DNA of 64,000 nucleotides, from positions 106,091 through 170,090 of the forward strand of contig NZ_CAKZOT010000113.1 of assembly GCF_937138205.1 (NCBI RefSeq). Direction: 5' to 3'. The position numbers were made by a program, and so were the translations under genes. This DNA comes from an uncultured Rhodospira sp. GTDB taxonomy: Bacteria > Pseudomonadota > Alphaproteobacteria > Rhodospirillales > Rhodospirillaceae. The stretch's first letter is position 1, and each line of letters starts with the position of its first letter. Below the pieces are notes generated by a model. That model was not told the DNA's origin. It saw nothing but the letters and a program-made list of their open reading frames with translations, and did no database searches. Of this stretch, positions 1 through 8,892 are shown piece after piece.

Positions 1-1430
1 ACTTCCTGGAGATGTTCGACATCCCCCGGGACACGCCGGAATGCTACGCGCTGACCAGCGTGGACTTCGTCGAACTGGCCCGCACCTACGGCAAGGTCGG
101 CGGGCTGGATCGCCTCGCGACGCTGGTCAACGCCATCCGCGCCGATCGGCCGGACAACACGCTGTTCCTGGACGGCGGCGATACCTGGCAGGGGTCCTAT
201 ACCTCGTTGCAGACAAACGGCGCCGACATGATCCGCGCCTTCAACGCGCTCAAGACCGACGCCATGACCGCCCATTGGGAGTTCACCTACGGCGAAGAGC
301 GGGTGCGGGAGATCATCGACGGGGAGCTCGACTTCCCGTTCCTGTGCGGCAACGTGATCGACACCATGTGGGAGGAGCCGGTCTTTGAGTCCACCCAGAT
401 GTTCGAGCGCGGCGGCGTGCAGGTGGCGGTGATCGGCCAGGCTTTCCCCTACACGCCGATTGCCAACCCGCGCCACCTGATCCCCGAGTGGTCGTTCGGC
501 ATCCGCCCGGACATGGTGCAGGCGCACGTGGACGCCGCGCGGGCCAACGGCGCCGAGGTGGTCGTTCTGCTGTCCCACAACGGCTTCGATGTCGACCGCA
601 AGCTGGCCTCGCTGGTCGACGGCATCGACGTCATCCTGACCGGTCACACCCACGACGCCCTGCCGCGCGAGGTGAAGGTCGGCAAGACGCTGCTGATCGC
701 GTCGGGCTCGCACGGCAAGTTCCTGTCACGCCTGGACCTGGAGGTGAAGGGTGGGGCCGTGACGGACTACCGCTACCGTCTGATCCCGGTGTTCTCCGAC
801 GTCATCACGCCGGATCCGGAGATGGCCAAGGTGATCGCCGAGGTGCGGGCGCCCTACGAGGCCGAATGCACCCGCGTGCTCGGCCAGACCGACGACCTGC
901 TGTACCGGCGCGGCAACTTCAACGGCAGCTTCGACGACCTGATCTGTCAGGCGCTGCTGGAGGAGCGCGATGCCCAGATCGCCCTGTCGCCGGGCTTCCG
1001 TTGGGGCGCTACCCTGTTGCCGGGGCAGGACATCACCGTCGACGACGTCTATTCGATGACCTCGATCACCTACCCCAGCGCCTACCGCCAGGAGATGGAC
1101 GGGGCCATGCTGAAGACGGTGCTGGAGGATGTGGCCGACAACATCTTCAACGAGGACCCCTTCTATCAGCAGGGCGGCGACATGGTGCGCGTCGGCGGCA
1201 TGGGTTATGCCATCGACGTGCGCAAGCCCATGGGCGAGCGCATCTCCGACCTGACGCTCCTGTCCACCGGCGAGGCCATCGATCCGGCCAAGAGCTACGT
1301 CGTCGCCGGCTGGGCCTCGGTGAACGAGGGCACCGAGGGGCCGCCGATCTACGACGTCGTCTCGCAGTACATCGAACGCCACGGCACGGTTTCGGTGCCC
1401 GAGAACACCACGATCAAGATCAAGACGTAG
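1..1430 (+). CDS. soxB: Thiosulfohydrolase SoxB, 5' end outside window
   Basis: The reading frame is open from base 3, so the gene begins before the window and the N-terminus with its export signal is missing. SoxB is the periplasmic dimanganese enzyme that hydrolyses the sulfate group from SoxY-bound thiosulfate in the Sox pathway. The visible part has the metallophosphoesterase core (DGGDTWQG, GHTHD) and the SoxB-type HWEFTYG, followed by a 5'-nucleotidase C-terminal domain ending about residue 470 of the visible part. The HWEFTYG motif separates it from ordinary 5'-nucleotidases. The 414 bases after it hold a repeat and no further sox gene. Confidence 0.9.
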   Translation, partial: FLEMFDIPRDTPECYALTSVDFVELARTYGKVGGLDRLATLVNAIRADRPDNTLFLDGGDTWQGSYTSLQTNGADMIRAFNALKTDAMTAHWEFTYGEERVREIIDGELDFPFLCGNVIDTMWEEPVFESTQMFERGGVQVAVIGQAFPYTPIANPRHLIPEWSFGIRPDMVQAHVDAARANGAEVVVLLSHNGFDVDRKLASLVDGIDVILTGHTHDALPREVKVGKTLLIASGSHGKFLSRLDLEVKGGAVTDYRYRLIPVFSDVITPDPEMAKVIAEVRAPYEAECTRVLGQTDDLLYRRGNFNGSFDDLICQALLEERDAQIALSPGFRWGATLLPGQDITVDDVYSMTSITYPSAYRQEMDGAMLKTVLEDVADNIFNEDPFYQQGGDMVRVGGMGYAIDVRKPMGERISDLTLLSTGEAIDPAKSYVVAGWASVNEGTEGPPIYDVVSQYIERHGTVSVPENTTIKIKT

Positions 1431-1844
1431 AGAAAGACGTCATTGTGAAGAGCGCAGCCCAAATAGCAAAAAATGGGGCAATCCAGTGCATACGGCAACA
1501 CCTTCTGCCCTGGATTGCTTCGTCCTCATCTGAAGACGGGGGCTCGCGATGATACCAAGCGACGGAAATCGTGACACGTTTTCCGGACCGTCGACACACC
1601 ACTTTGGGAGATCCCTCGCGTCCTAACGGACGCTTCGGGATGAGGTATGTATTTGTTTTTAAAAAAAATCGTCATCCCGAGCGAGCGAAGCGAGCCGAGG
1701 GATCTCCCGCGTCGGCACCGCACCCGGCGAATGGGGACGGGTCATGACTTCGGTCGGCTGGTATGACAGGGTGCCCTGCCGGCTGGGTGTCCCGATTCTC
1801 ATCCGGCCATCTTGAGCCTGGCACCAAACGGGGGATGAACACCC
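1431..1844. other. Intergenic region carrying a dispersed repeat
   Basis: This 414-base gap between soxB and ccdA has no credible gene. About half of it (1552-1761) is a 210-bp element that recurs inverted near 22.0 kb. The remaining left part (1431-1551) and the 83 bases before ccdA show no clear promoter by eye. Confidence 0.7.
1552..1761 (+). repeat. 210-bp dispersed repeat, copy 1 (MITE-like)
   Basis: The segment matches the reverse complement of 22001-22211 over its whole length with only scattered differences. Its centre (1606-1708) is a long imperfect inverted repeat: GGGAGATCCCTCG on the left pairs with CGAGGGATCTCCC on the right, with a second pair of arms (CGGGATGA and TCATCCCG) around an AT-rich loop with T and A runs. 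It has no coding capacity. A non-autonomous palindromic element is the best description; no target-site duplication was established. Confidence 0.85.
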
Positions 1845-2588
1845 ATGGACGGACTTGAGGTCACCTACATTGGGGCGTTGACGGCCGGCGTGTTGAGTTT
1901 TCTGTCGCCGTGCATTCTGCCCATCGTGCCGCCGTACCTGTGCTTCATCGGCGGCGTCAGCCTCGACCAGCTCGAAGGCGAGGCGGACGCGGTGCGGGCG
2001 GCGCGCCTGCGGGTGGTCAGCGCGGCCATCGCCTTCGCGTTGGGTTTCGGCACGGTGTTCGTGCTGCTGGGCATCGGCGCGGCGTTCGCCGGCAACATCA
2101 TCTCGGAGAACATGCACATCCTGGCACCGATCGCCGGCGCCATCATCATTGTCCTGGGCCTGCATTTCCTCGGCGTGCTGCGCATTTCCATGCTGTATCG
2201 GGAGGCCCGGTTCCACGTCCAGAACAAGCCGGTGGGCCTGATCGGCGCCTATGTGGTGGGGCTGGCGTTTGCCTTCGGCTGGACGCCCTGCGTCGGGCCG
2301 ATCCTGGCGGCGATCCTGTTCGTCGCCGGGTCCAATCCGAACCCGTGGGTGGGGGCGTCCCTGCTGGGCACCTATGCCATCGGGATCGGCGTGCCGTTCG
2401 TTCTGGCGGCCTTCGCGCTGGGGGCGTTCCTGCGCTTCAAGACCCGGTTTCGCGCCTACATGGGCACGGTCGAGAAGGTCATCGGCGGCCTGCTGGTGCT
2501 GACGGGCTTTCTCATCATGACCGGCGGCATGGCCGACATCGCCCAGTGGATGATCGAGACCTTCCCGAGCCTGGGCACGATCGGGTGA
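1845..2588 (+). CDS. ccdA: CcdA-type cytochrome c biogenesis / thiol-disulfide transporter
   Basis: CcdA proteins pass electrons from cytoplasmic thioredoxin across the inner membrane to periplasmic apocytochrome c or other thiol proteins. The 247-residue product has about six hydrophobic segments and the two family cysteines in proline-containing settings, Cys23 in LSPCILP and Cys149 in GWTPCVGP. Length is normal. The next gene, a DsbA-family protein, converges on it from the opposite strand, so this is a neighbourhood of periplasmic thiol chemistry next to soxB. The family and topology are clear; the particular reduced partner is not shown by sequence. Confidence 0.93.
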   Translation: MDGLEVTYIGALTAGVLSFLSPCILPIVPPYLCFIGGVSLDQLEGEADAVRAARLRVVSAAIAFALGFGTVFVLLGIGAAFAGNIISENMHILAPIAGAIIIVLGLHFLGVLRISMLYREARFHVQNKPVGLIGAYVVGLAFAFGWTPCVGPILAAILFVAGSNPNPWVGASLLGTYAIGIGVPFVLAAFALGAFLRFKTRFRAYMGTVEKVIGGLLVLTGFLIMTGGMADIAQWMIETFPSLGTIG

Positions 2589-2634
2589 GGGCAGGGGGCA
2601 TGGGGGCGACGGCGCGGCCGCCCCGACCCGTCTC

Positions 2635-3396
2635 CTACCCGTCGGCGCGGGCCTGTTCGATCAACGCGTTCAGCTGTTCGCCAGAGACCGCGCCGGGCAC
2701 CAGAGTGCCGCCGATAACGAACGCGGGCGTGCCGGAGACCCCCAACTGCTTCGCCAGCGCGATGTTCTGTCCGAACACCTCGTCCAGCGCCGGATCGTTC
2801 ATGTCCTTGCGCAGGGCTTCAACATCCAGGCCGACCTCGGCCGCCAGCTGCATGACCGAGGCCTCCGATACGCCGCCCTTCATTTCCATCAAGGCCTTGT
2901 GGAACGCCGGATAGAGGTCCTGGGCGCGCGAGGCCACGGCGGCGCGCGCGGCGACCACCGATTCGGGGCCCAGGATGGGCAGTTCGCGGATGATCAGGCG
3001 CACGTTGCCGTCGGCCTCGACGGCCTGCATCAGTTCCGGGAACACACGCTTGCAATACCCGCACTGATAATCGGAAAACTCGACGATGGTGACGTCGCCG
3101 TCCGGATTACCGAGCACGTCCTCCGGCTCGGCGGCCATCAGGGCCGCGCGGTTGTGGGCGATGGCCGCGCGGGCCTGGGCCGCCTTTTCGGCCTGTTGAC
3201 GCTCCTGGTAGACCTCCAGCGCCTCGGCGATGATCTCCGGGTCATCCAGCAGGGTCTCCCGCACCAGGGCGCGCACGGCCGCCTTCTGGTCGTCGGTCAG
3301 GGCGTCGGCGGCGTGGGCGGGCGTGGGTCCGCCCCACCAGGTCGGGGCGAGCAGGCCGGCCACCAAGGCCCCGGCCAGAATCGGGCGCATCCTCAT
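2635..3396 (-). CDS. DsbA-family periplasmic thiol:disulfide oxidoreductase
   Basis: The product has a signal peptide ending near AHA, an alpha-helical charged linker, and a thioredoxin-fold domain with CGYC (about residues 112-115) and a later GTPAF cis-proline region. This matches the BdbD/ScsC-like DsbA group, which oxidises or isomerises disulfides in the periplasm. The start chosen is the ATG just before the signal peptide; the frame extends to a TTG at 3468, which would put a non-signal leader ahead of it. It lies about 110 bases downstream of the BepA-like protease gene on the same strand, so the two may be co-transcribed in envelope quality control. Confidence 0.88.
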   Translation of the reverse strand: MRMRPILAGALVAGLLAPTWWGGPTPAHAADALTDDQKAAVRALVRETLLDDPEIIAEALEVYQERQQAEKAAQARAAIAHNRAALMAAEPEDVLGNPDGDVTIVEFSDYQCGYCKRVFPELMQAVEADGNVRLIIRELPILGPESVVAARAAVASRAQDLYPAFHKALMEMKGGVSEASVMQLAAEVGLDVEALRKDMNDPALDEVFGQNIALAKQLGVSGTPAFVIGGTLVPGAVSGEQLNALIEQARADG

Positions 3397-3506
3397 GACG
3401 TCGCGTATCCTCCACAACAGGGATTGGGCTCCGCCCTGGATAATGGGGGCGGGCATGACATGCCACAAGAAATCGGCGCGCCGGTTGCCGACGCCACCGG
3501 CAACAT

Positions 3507-4868
3507 TCAGCCGTCGTCCTTGCGGCGTTCGGCCTCGCCGCGGATGTCCTGCAGCCGCAGCCAGGTGGGCGATCCGCGTTTGAGCTGGGTTTCCGCGCGC
3601 TCGACGTGGAACAGCGCACGGTCGTACTCGCCCGAGCGCAGCGCGGTTTCGGCCATGGCGTAGTCCGCCTGGGCGGTGTCGCCGGCCCGGCCATAGGCCT
3701 GCGCCAGCAGGCGCCAGGCCAGCGCGTTGTTGCCGTCGCGGCTGAGGGCGTTGCGCAGGTTGTCCTGGGCCGGCGTCAACAGCGCGTCGTCACCGCTCTC
3801 GATCTGGGCGTGCGCCAGCGCGACCCGCAACAGGGGCTCGTTGGGGGCCAAGGCGACGGCGCGCTCATAGGAGCCCAGAGACTCCCGCACCCGGCTGCTC
3901 TCGAACAGCATCTGCCCCTTGAGTTCGTGGAAGTAGGGGTTGTCCGGCTCGTCGGCGATCAGGCCGTCGATCAGGCCCAGAGCCGGGTCGAGTTCGACGG
4001 CGCGGTAGTGGGCGATGGCGCGGGCATAGCGGCCGGGGATGTCGTCGCGGTCCTTGTACAGCCGCAGGGCCTCACCCGGCCGCAGCAGGAACCCGTCCAG
4101 CTTGGCCAGCATTCGGGCGTGAAGGTTGCGCCATTCGGCCGGCACCGCCCGCCCGTCCTGCGGCACCCGGGCCAGGTGGGCCTCGACGGCCTGGATGCGG
4201 TCGCGGGTCAGGGGGTGGGTGCGCAGGTAGGGGGACTGGCTCTCAATCGAAAGCGCCGTCTGATTCTCCATCTCATGCATGAAGTCCAGCAGGCCGGTGG
4301 CCGGCAGCCCCTCGCGGTCCAGGGCCTTCAGGGCGAACGCGTCGGCCGACGCCTCCTCGGTCCGGGTATAGGCCAGGAAGTTGCGCAGGGCCGCCTCCTG
4401 CATCCCGGTGCCAAGGGCGATGCCCAGGTCGGGGCGCCCGACCAGGACGCCGGCGGCCGTGCCCAGCAGCATCCCCAGGATCGAGGTCGTGCTCAGGGTC
4501 TCGATGTTGTCGCCCAGGCGCACGTGATGGCCGCCGGCGATGTGCCCGATCTCGTGCGCGATGACGCCGATCAGCGCCTCCGGCTGTTCCGTTTTGCGGA
4601 TCAGGCCGGTGAACAGGAACAAGCGGTTGCCGGTGGCCACGAAGGCGTTCAGGCGCCGATCCGCCAGCATCCGGATGGTGACGGCGTCGGGGGCGATGCC
4701 GGCGTCGCGGAGCAGTGGCGTGGCATACGTGCGGATGATACTTTCGATTTCCGCGTCGCGAACCAGCGTCTGTGCCCGCGCGGGCATGGCCGCGACCAGC
4801 ACCATCGCCACAGCCGCCACGGCCATCGACAGGACGGAACCCCAGGGGACCCGGATGCACGCCACCAT
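3507..4868 (-). CDS. M48 metalloprotease with TPR repeats, BepA/YfgC-like
   Basis: BepA-type proteins are periplasmic zinc proteases that help or remove outer-membrane proteins during assembly. The product has a signal peptide ending about PARAQ, the zinc motif HEIGH (residues about 105-109), a later EEASADAFA stretch supplying the third ligand, and a C-terminal half with TPR-like repeats rich in A, L and Y. The ATG at 4868 is chosen because it gives a clean signal peptide; an in-frame ATG lies 63 bases upstream. It is divergent from the gamma-glutamyltranspeptidase-like gene and upstream of the DsbA-family gene. Confidence 0.88.
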   Translation of the reverse strand: MVACIRVPWGSVLSMAVAAVAMVLVAAMPARAQTLVRDAEIESIIRTYATPLLRDAGIAPDAVTIRMLADRRLNAFVATGNRLFLFTGLIRKTEQPEALIGVIAHEIGHIAGGHHVRLGDNIETLSTTSILGMLLGTAAGVLVGRPDLGIALGTGMQEAALRNFLAYTRTEEASADAFALKALDREGLPATGLLDFMHEMENQTALSIESQSPYLRTHPLTRDRIQAVEAHLARVPQDGRAVPAEWRNLHARMLAKLDGFLLRPGEALRLYKDRDDIPGRYARAIAHYRAVELDPALGLIDGLIADEPDNPYFHELKGQMLFESSRVRESLGSYERAVALAPNEPLLRVALAHAQIESGDDALLTPAQDNLRNALSRDGNNALAWRLLAQAYGRAGDTAQADYAMAETALRSGEYDRALFHVERAETQLKRGSPTWLRLQDIRGEAERRKDDG

Positions 4869-4992
4869 CGTCTGCCCTCCCTTTGCTCGCCGCTTGCTGC
4901 CCGCTTCCGACCCCGGTTCCACGTCCGACAAGGACGGTAGTCACTCCCCCCGGTGGGGTCAACGCGCCCGTCGTCGACGCGGCGCCGCCCTG

Positions 4993-6276
4993 ATGATGGC
5001 CGCGATGGTGGTGGGCCTGACCGCGTGTGGCGCGGAACGACAGCCGGGCGTGCTGGGATACGTCGAGGGCTTCGCCGGCGTCGTCGCCGCCGATGAACCG
5101 CGCGCCGTCGTCGTTGCGCGTGACGTCCTGTCGTCCGGCGGGTCGGCGGCGGATGCGGCCGTGGCCATGGCCTTTACGCTGACGGTGACGCTGCCGACGT
5201 CGGCCGGGCTGGGCGGCGGCGGGGTCTGTGTGGTGCAGGACAAGGACGCCGACGGCGACCCCCGGGTTGAGGTGTTGGATTTTTTGCCGAGCACGGCCGC
5301 CGGACACCCCGGCCCTGAGGGCTCTGTCGCCGTGCCCGCCCTGCCGCGTGGGCTGTTCGCCCTGCACGCGCGGGCCGGCGCGTTGCGGTGGGAAGGGCTG
5401 GTCGCGCCCGCCGAGTCCCTGGCCCGGTTCGGGGTTCCGGCGTCGCGCGCGCTGGCGGCCGAGGTCCAGGCACTGGGCCTGGGCGTGCCGGTGCATGGCG
5501 TGACCGGGCCGGCCGAGGGCCAGCGGCTGCTGAACCTGGATCTGGCGCGCGCGCTGGGCCAGGCGCGGGTCGGCCCGGGCGAGTACTATGGCGGCGCCGT
5601 GGCGCGGGAACTGATGGACGCGGCCGCCGGTCAAGGGTTTGCCATTGATCCCGAAGCCCTGCGCGACTGGCGGCCCACGTGGCGAGCGCCCGTCGACGTC
5701 GGTTATCGGTCGCACACGGATGCCTTCGCGCCGGTGCCGGACAGCGCCGCCACGCTGGCCGAGCGGTGGGCGGCCCTGGACGACGCCGACGCCCTGCCCA
5801 CCGGCCCGCAGCCGCTGCCCGATCTGGCCGCCGGAATGCGCACGCGGGGCGCCACCGGCTTCGTGGTGGCCGACAGCTACGGCGGCGCCGTGGCGTGCGC
5901 CCTGACGCTCAACCAGCCGTTCGGGACCGGCCGGCCGCTGCCCGGCTTCGGCTTTGCCCTGGCGCCGACACCGACGCCGCAAAGCCCGGACATCGCCGTC
6001 ATGCTGCGGTTCAACCGCAATACGGGCGTGACGTTGGGCGGGGTGGCGGCGGCGGGCGGCGGGGCCGTCGATCTGGCGGTGCAGGCCGGGGTGCCGGTGC
6101 TGAAGGACGACCGATCGCCGCGCGAGGCCGTGGCGGATGCGCGCGCCGGCGGTCTGGGGCGTGCGCTGGTCAACCTGGTGTCCTGTCCCGGCGGCATTCC
6201 GCGTCAGCCGAAGTCCTGCGCCGTGGCCGTCGATCCGCGTGGCGCCGGCCTGGGGCTGGTGGTCGGCGGGTCATGA
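4993..6276 (+). CDS. Gamma-glutamyltranspeptidase-like lipoprotein
   Basis: The protein resembles the Ntn-hydrolase gamma-glutamyltransferase family: an N-terminal SGGSAADAAVAMAF stretch, a TSAGLGGGG stretch, and a small-subunit-like beginning GATGFVVAD followed by a NQPFGTG-like stretch. An N-terminal LTAC suggests lipid attachment at Cys12 or so. At about 427 residues it is shorter than canonical enzymes (about 550-580). At the usual autoprocessing site the paired threonines appear as Ala287-Thr288, so activity is uncertain. The start is also uncertain: the frame is open far upstream, but the divergent BepA-like gene starts at 4868, and 4993 is the first ATG giving a lipoprotein signal. Confidence 0.72.
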   Translation: MMAAMVVGLTACGAERQPGVLGYVEGFAGVVAADEPRAVVVARDVLSSGGSAADAAVAMAFTLTVTLPTSAGLGGGGVCVVQDKDADGDPRVEVLDFLPSTAAGHPGPEGSVAVPALPRGLFALHARAGALRWEGLVAPAESLARFGVPASRALAAEVQALGLGVPVHGVTGPAEGQRLLNLDLARALGQARVGPGEYYGGAVARELMDAAAGQGFAIDPEALRDWRPTWRAPVDVGYRSHTDAFAPVPDSAATLAERWAALDDADALPTGPQPLPDLAAGMRTRGATGFVVADSYGGAVACALTLNQPFGTGRPLPGFGFALAPTPTPQSPDIAVMLRFNRNTGVTLGGVAAAGGGAVDLAVQAGVPVLKDDRSPREAVADARAGGLGRALVNLVSCPGGIPRQPKSCAVAVDPRGAGLGLVVGGS

Positions 6277-6317
6277 GGCCCGGCGCCGATTGAGTCCCTT
6301 CGATAGAGTGAGTGAGC

Positions 6318-7466
6318 ATGGTCCTGAAAGTCGCCGATCGCGCCAAGGTTCCCCCCTTTATCGTCATGGACGTGATGAGCGCCGCCGCCGCGCGCGAGGC
6401 CGCCGGCGAACGTGTGCTGCACCTGGAGGTCGGCCAGCCCGGCACCGGCCTGCCGCGCGGCGCGGCCGACCGGCTGGCGGCGCTGATCGCGCGCGAACGT
6501 TTGGGCTACACGGTGGCGCTGGGCATTCCGGAGTTGCGCGAGCGCATCGCGCGCCACTATCGCGAGGACCACGGCGCCGATGTGCCGCCAGAGCGCATCC
6601 TGGTGACGACGGGGTCGTCGGCGGCGTTCCAGTTGGCTTTCCTGGGGGCGTTCGCGGCCGGTGATCGGGTGGGGCTGGCGGCGCCGGGCTATCCCGCCTA
6701 CCGGCACATCCTGAAGGCGCTGGGGATCAAGCCGGTGACCCTGCCCGTGGGGGCGGACAGCCGCTATCAGCCGACCGTGCCGGTGCTGGAGGCGGCGGGC
6801 GAACGGCTCGATGGGCTGATCGTCGCCAGCCCGTCCAATCCGACCGGGACCGTGGTGCCGCCGGACGACATGCGGGCGCTGGCGGCCTATTGCGACCGGG
6901 AGGGGATCCGTCTGATCTCCGACGAGATCTACCACGGCATCGTCTATGGCGAGCCGGCCGTGTCCGCCGCCGGGCTGACACCGAACGCCATCGTCATCAA
7001 CAGCTTCTCGAAATACTATGCGATGACCGGGTGGCGCCTGGGCTGGTTGGTGGCGCCGCCGGACATGATCCGGCCGCTGGAATGCCTGGCGCAGAACATG
7101 TTCATCTCGGCGCCGACCCTGTCGCAGTACGCCGGCCTGTTCGCCATGGACTGTGTGGAGGAGCTTCAGGCCAACGTGGCGCGCTATGCCGCCAACCGGG
7201 CGCTGCTGCTGGACGAACTGCCGGCGGCCGGGTTCGACCGGCTGGCGCCGGCGGACGGCGCATTCTACCTGTACGCCGACGTGTCGCGCCTGACCAACGA
7301 CAGCCAGGATTTCTGCCGGCGGATGCTGATGGAAACGGGGGTTGCCGCGACGCCGGGCCTGGATTTCGACGCCGCCCAGGGCCACCGGTTCGTGCGGTTT
7401 TCGTTCGCCGGCGCGACCGAGGACATGGCGGAGGCGGCGCGGCGTCTACGGGCGTGGGGGCCGTAA
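6318..7466 (+). CDS. Pyridoxal-phosphate aminotransferase, class I/II
   Basis: The 382-residue product is a fold-type I aminotransferase. Visible marks are the SPSNPTG motif, DEIYHG, and SFSKYYAMTGWRLGW, where the lysine forms the Schiff base with PLP. Length and motifs fit the aspartate/aromatic aminotransferase group; the substrate cannot be set from sequence alone. The ATG at 6318 is used; a GTG at 6312 is in frame six bases upstream. The gene follows the transpeptidase-like gene by about 40 bases and converges on the flagellar hook gene with only 10 bases between stops. Confidence 0.87.
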   Translation: MVLKVADRAKVPPFIVMDVMSAAAAREAAGERVLHLEVGQPGTGLPRGAADRLAALIARERLGYTVALGIPELRERIARHYREDHGADVPPERILVTTGSSAAFQLAFLGAFAAGDRVGLAAPGYPAYRHILKALGIKPVTLPVGADSRYQPTVPVLEAAGERLDGLIVASPSNPTGTVVPPDDMRALAAYCDREGIRLISDEIYHGIVYGEPAVSAAGLTPNAIVINSFSKYYAMTGWRLGWLVAPPDMIRPLECLAQNMFISAPTLSQYAGLFAMDCVEELQANVARYAANRALLLDELPAAGFDRLAPADGAFYLYADVSRLTNDSQDFCRRMLMETGVAATPGLDFDAAQGHRFVRFSFAGATEDMAEAARRLRAWGP

Positions 7467-7476
7467 CCGGCGGTGA

Positions 7477-8712
7477 TCACTTCAACTGGGTGGCCGTGCG
7501 CAACATCTCGTCGCTGGTGCGGTACACCGTGGCCGAGGTCGAATACGCCCGCTGCGTGGTGATCAGCAGCGAGAACTCCTTGGCCAGGTCGACGGTCGAG
7601 CCTTCCACCGCCGACGGCAGGATGGCCGTACTGTCGAACACGTCCCCGACCCCGAACAGGGTCAGTTCGCCGGCCTCGGCCCGGTAGGTGAAGGCGGTGT
7701 TGCCGGCGTCCTCCAGGTTCTGCGGCGCGGTGAAGTCGGCCAGGGCGACCTGATACTGAACGCGGTTCTGGCCGTTGCTGTAGTTCGTCATCAGGCGTCC
7801 GAAGTTGTCGAACCCGACGCTGGAGACGAACCCGTCGCTGAAGCCGTTGGCCTCCTGGTAGATTTCGGAAAACCCGGAATCGCCGTACTGGGTCATGCCC
7901 GTCAGGTCGATGGTGATATCGCTGGAGGTGCCGTCGGCGAACGGCACGGTGACCACCGGGTTCTCCTCTGGCGACTGGTATTTGGCGAATCCGTCGAAGG
8001 TCACGTCCGTCGTTTCGGGTAGAGCGGTTGTGTTGCCATCCGGGCCACGCACGCTGTAACTGACCGTCCATGCGTTGCTGCCGATCTCGCCCGGGCTCCA
8101 GGTCATCACCAGAGCATAGGGGTCGTTGTTCCCCTCGGCGTCGGGGGTGGACCAGACACGGACCTCGAAGTTGTGGGCCTGGGTGGAATTCGCTTCTACG
8201 TTGGCGGCAAACGTGACGTCGTCGGTGACCGATCCCGCCAGGGGGTCGACGCTGTCGACCTGGATCGGCACGAGCGGCCCGGTGGTGTCGACGGCGCCTT
8301 CTTCATCGGCGGCCCAGCCCAGGATGAAGTCGCCCGCGCTGGTGGTCAGATAGCTGTTGCCGTCGTCGCCCAGACGCGTGCCCGTTGCCCCGTTGCGTGT
8401 GTAGTGCGTCGTGTCCGACAGGTCGAATTTCGGGTTGGTGACGAAGAAGCCGTTGCCGTTGATGGCCATGTCCAGGGCGTCACCTGTGGAGGTGATGATG
8501 CCCTGCTGGTCCATGCGGCGGATGTCGACGCTGTTGACGCCGACAAATGTCCCGGTCGTCGTCACATGGTTGACGGTATCCTGCAGGTGCGCGTCGAACG
8601 ACTTGTAGCCGACGGTGTTGACGTTCGACACGTTGCCGCTGATCCGCTCCATGACATGAGACTGCGTCGTCATGCCTTGGGCCGAGGTGTGCAGGGCGGC
8701 AAACACGCTCAT
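7477..8712 (-). CDS. flgE: Flagellar hook protein FlgE-like
   Basis: The product starts with the flagellar rod/hook signature (residues about 26-42, SGNVSNVNTVGYKS) and ends with the coiled-coil heptad region (AKEFSLLITTQRAYS, then a TSDEML end) typical of FlgE/FlgF/FlgG axial proteins. At 411 residues with a long variable middle it fits hook protein FlgE better than rod protein. It is exported by the flagellar type III apparatus and polymerises into the hook. The gene stands alone rather than in a flg operon, and a good sigma-54 site lies 54 bases upstream (8766-8781). Confidence 0.85.
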   Translation of the reverse strand: MSVFAALHTSAQGMTTQSHVMERISGNVSNVNTVGYKSFDAHLQDTVNHVTTTGTFVGVNSVDIRRMDQQGIITSTGDALDMAINGNGFFVTNPKFDLSDTTHYTRNGATGTRLGDDGNSYLTTSAGDFILGWAADEEGAVDTTGPLVPIQVDSVDPLAGSVTDDVTFAANVEANSTQAHNFEVRVWSTPDAEGNNDPYALVMTWSPGEIGSNAWTVSYSVRGPDGNTTALPETTDVTFDGFAKYQSPEENPVVTVPFADGTSSDITIDLTGMTQYGDSGFSEIYQEANGFSDGFVSSVGFDNFGRLMTNYSNGQNRVQYQVALADFTAPQNLEDAGNTAFTYRAEAGELTLFGVGDVFDSTAILPSAVEGSTVDLAKEFSLLITTQRAYSTSATVYRTSDEMLRTATQLK

Positions 8713-8765
8713 GGTCGGGCTCCGTGCGTCAGCGCGTGTGGAACGGACTCATCCACCGCTGTTGA

Positions 8766-8781
8766 AGCACGAAACGTGCCA
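8766..8781 (-). promoter_or_regulatory. Candidate sigma-54 promoter of the hook gene
   Basis: On the minus strand the sequence reads TGGCACG, four bases, then GTGCT. This matches the sigma-54 -24/-12 consensus (TGGCACG-N4-TTGCW) at every position but the first T of the -12 box, and GG-to-GC spacing is exact. It would start transcription about 44 bases before the flgE start codon. Sigma-54 control of hook genes is well known in flagellar hierarchies of alphaproteobacteria. Confidence 0.65.
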
Positions 8782-8892
8782 GGCCGGAGGCACCGGAACC
8801 GGCGCCGGCGGCCGGTTCCCAGGGTCTTTCGTCACTGACGACTGGGCAGACCTTGCCGGGTCGCTGGCATGGCTTGCCGGCCTGCCGGGCGC

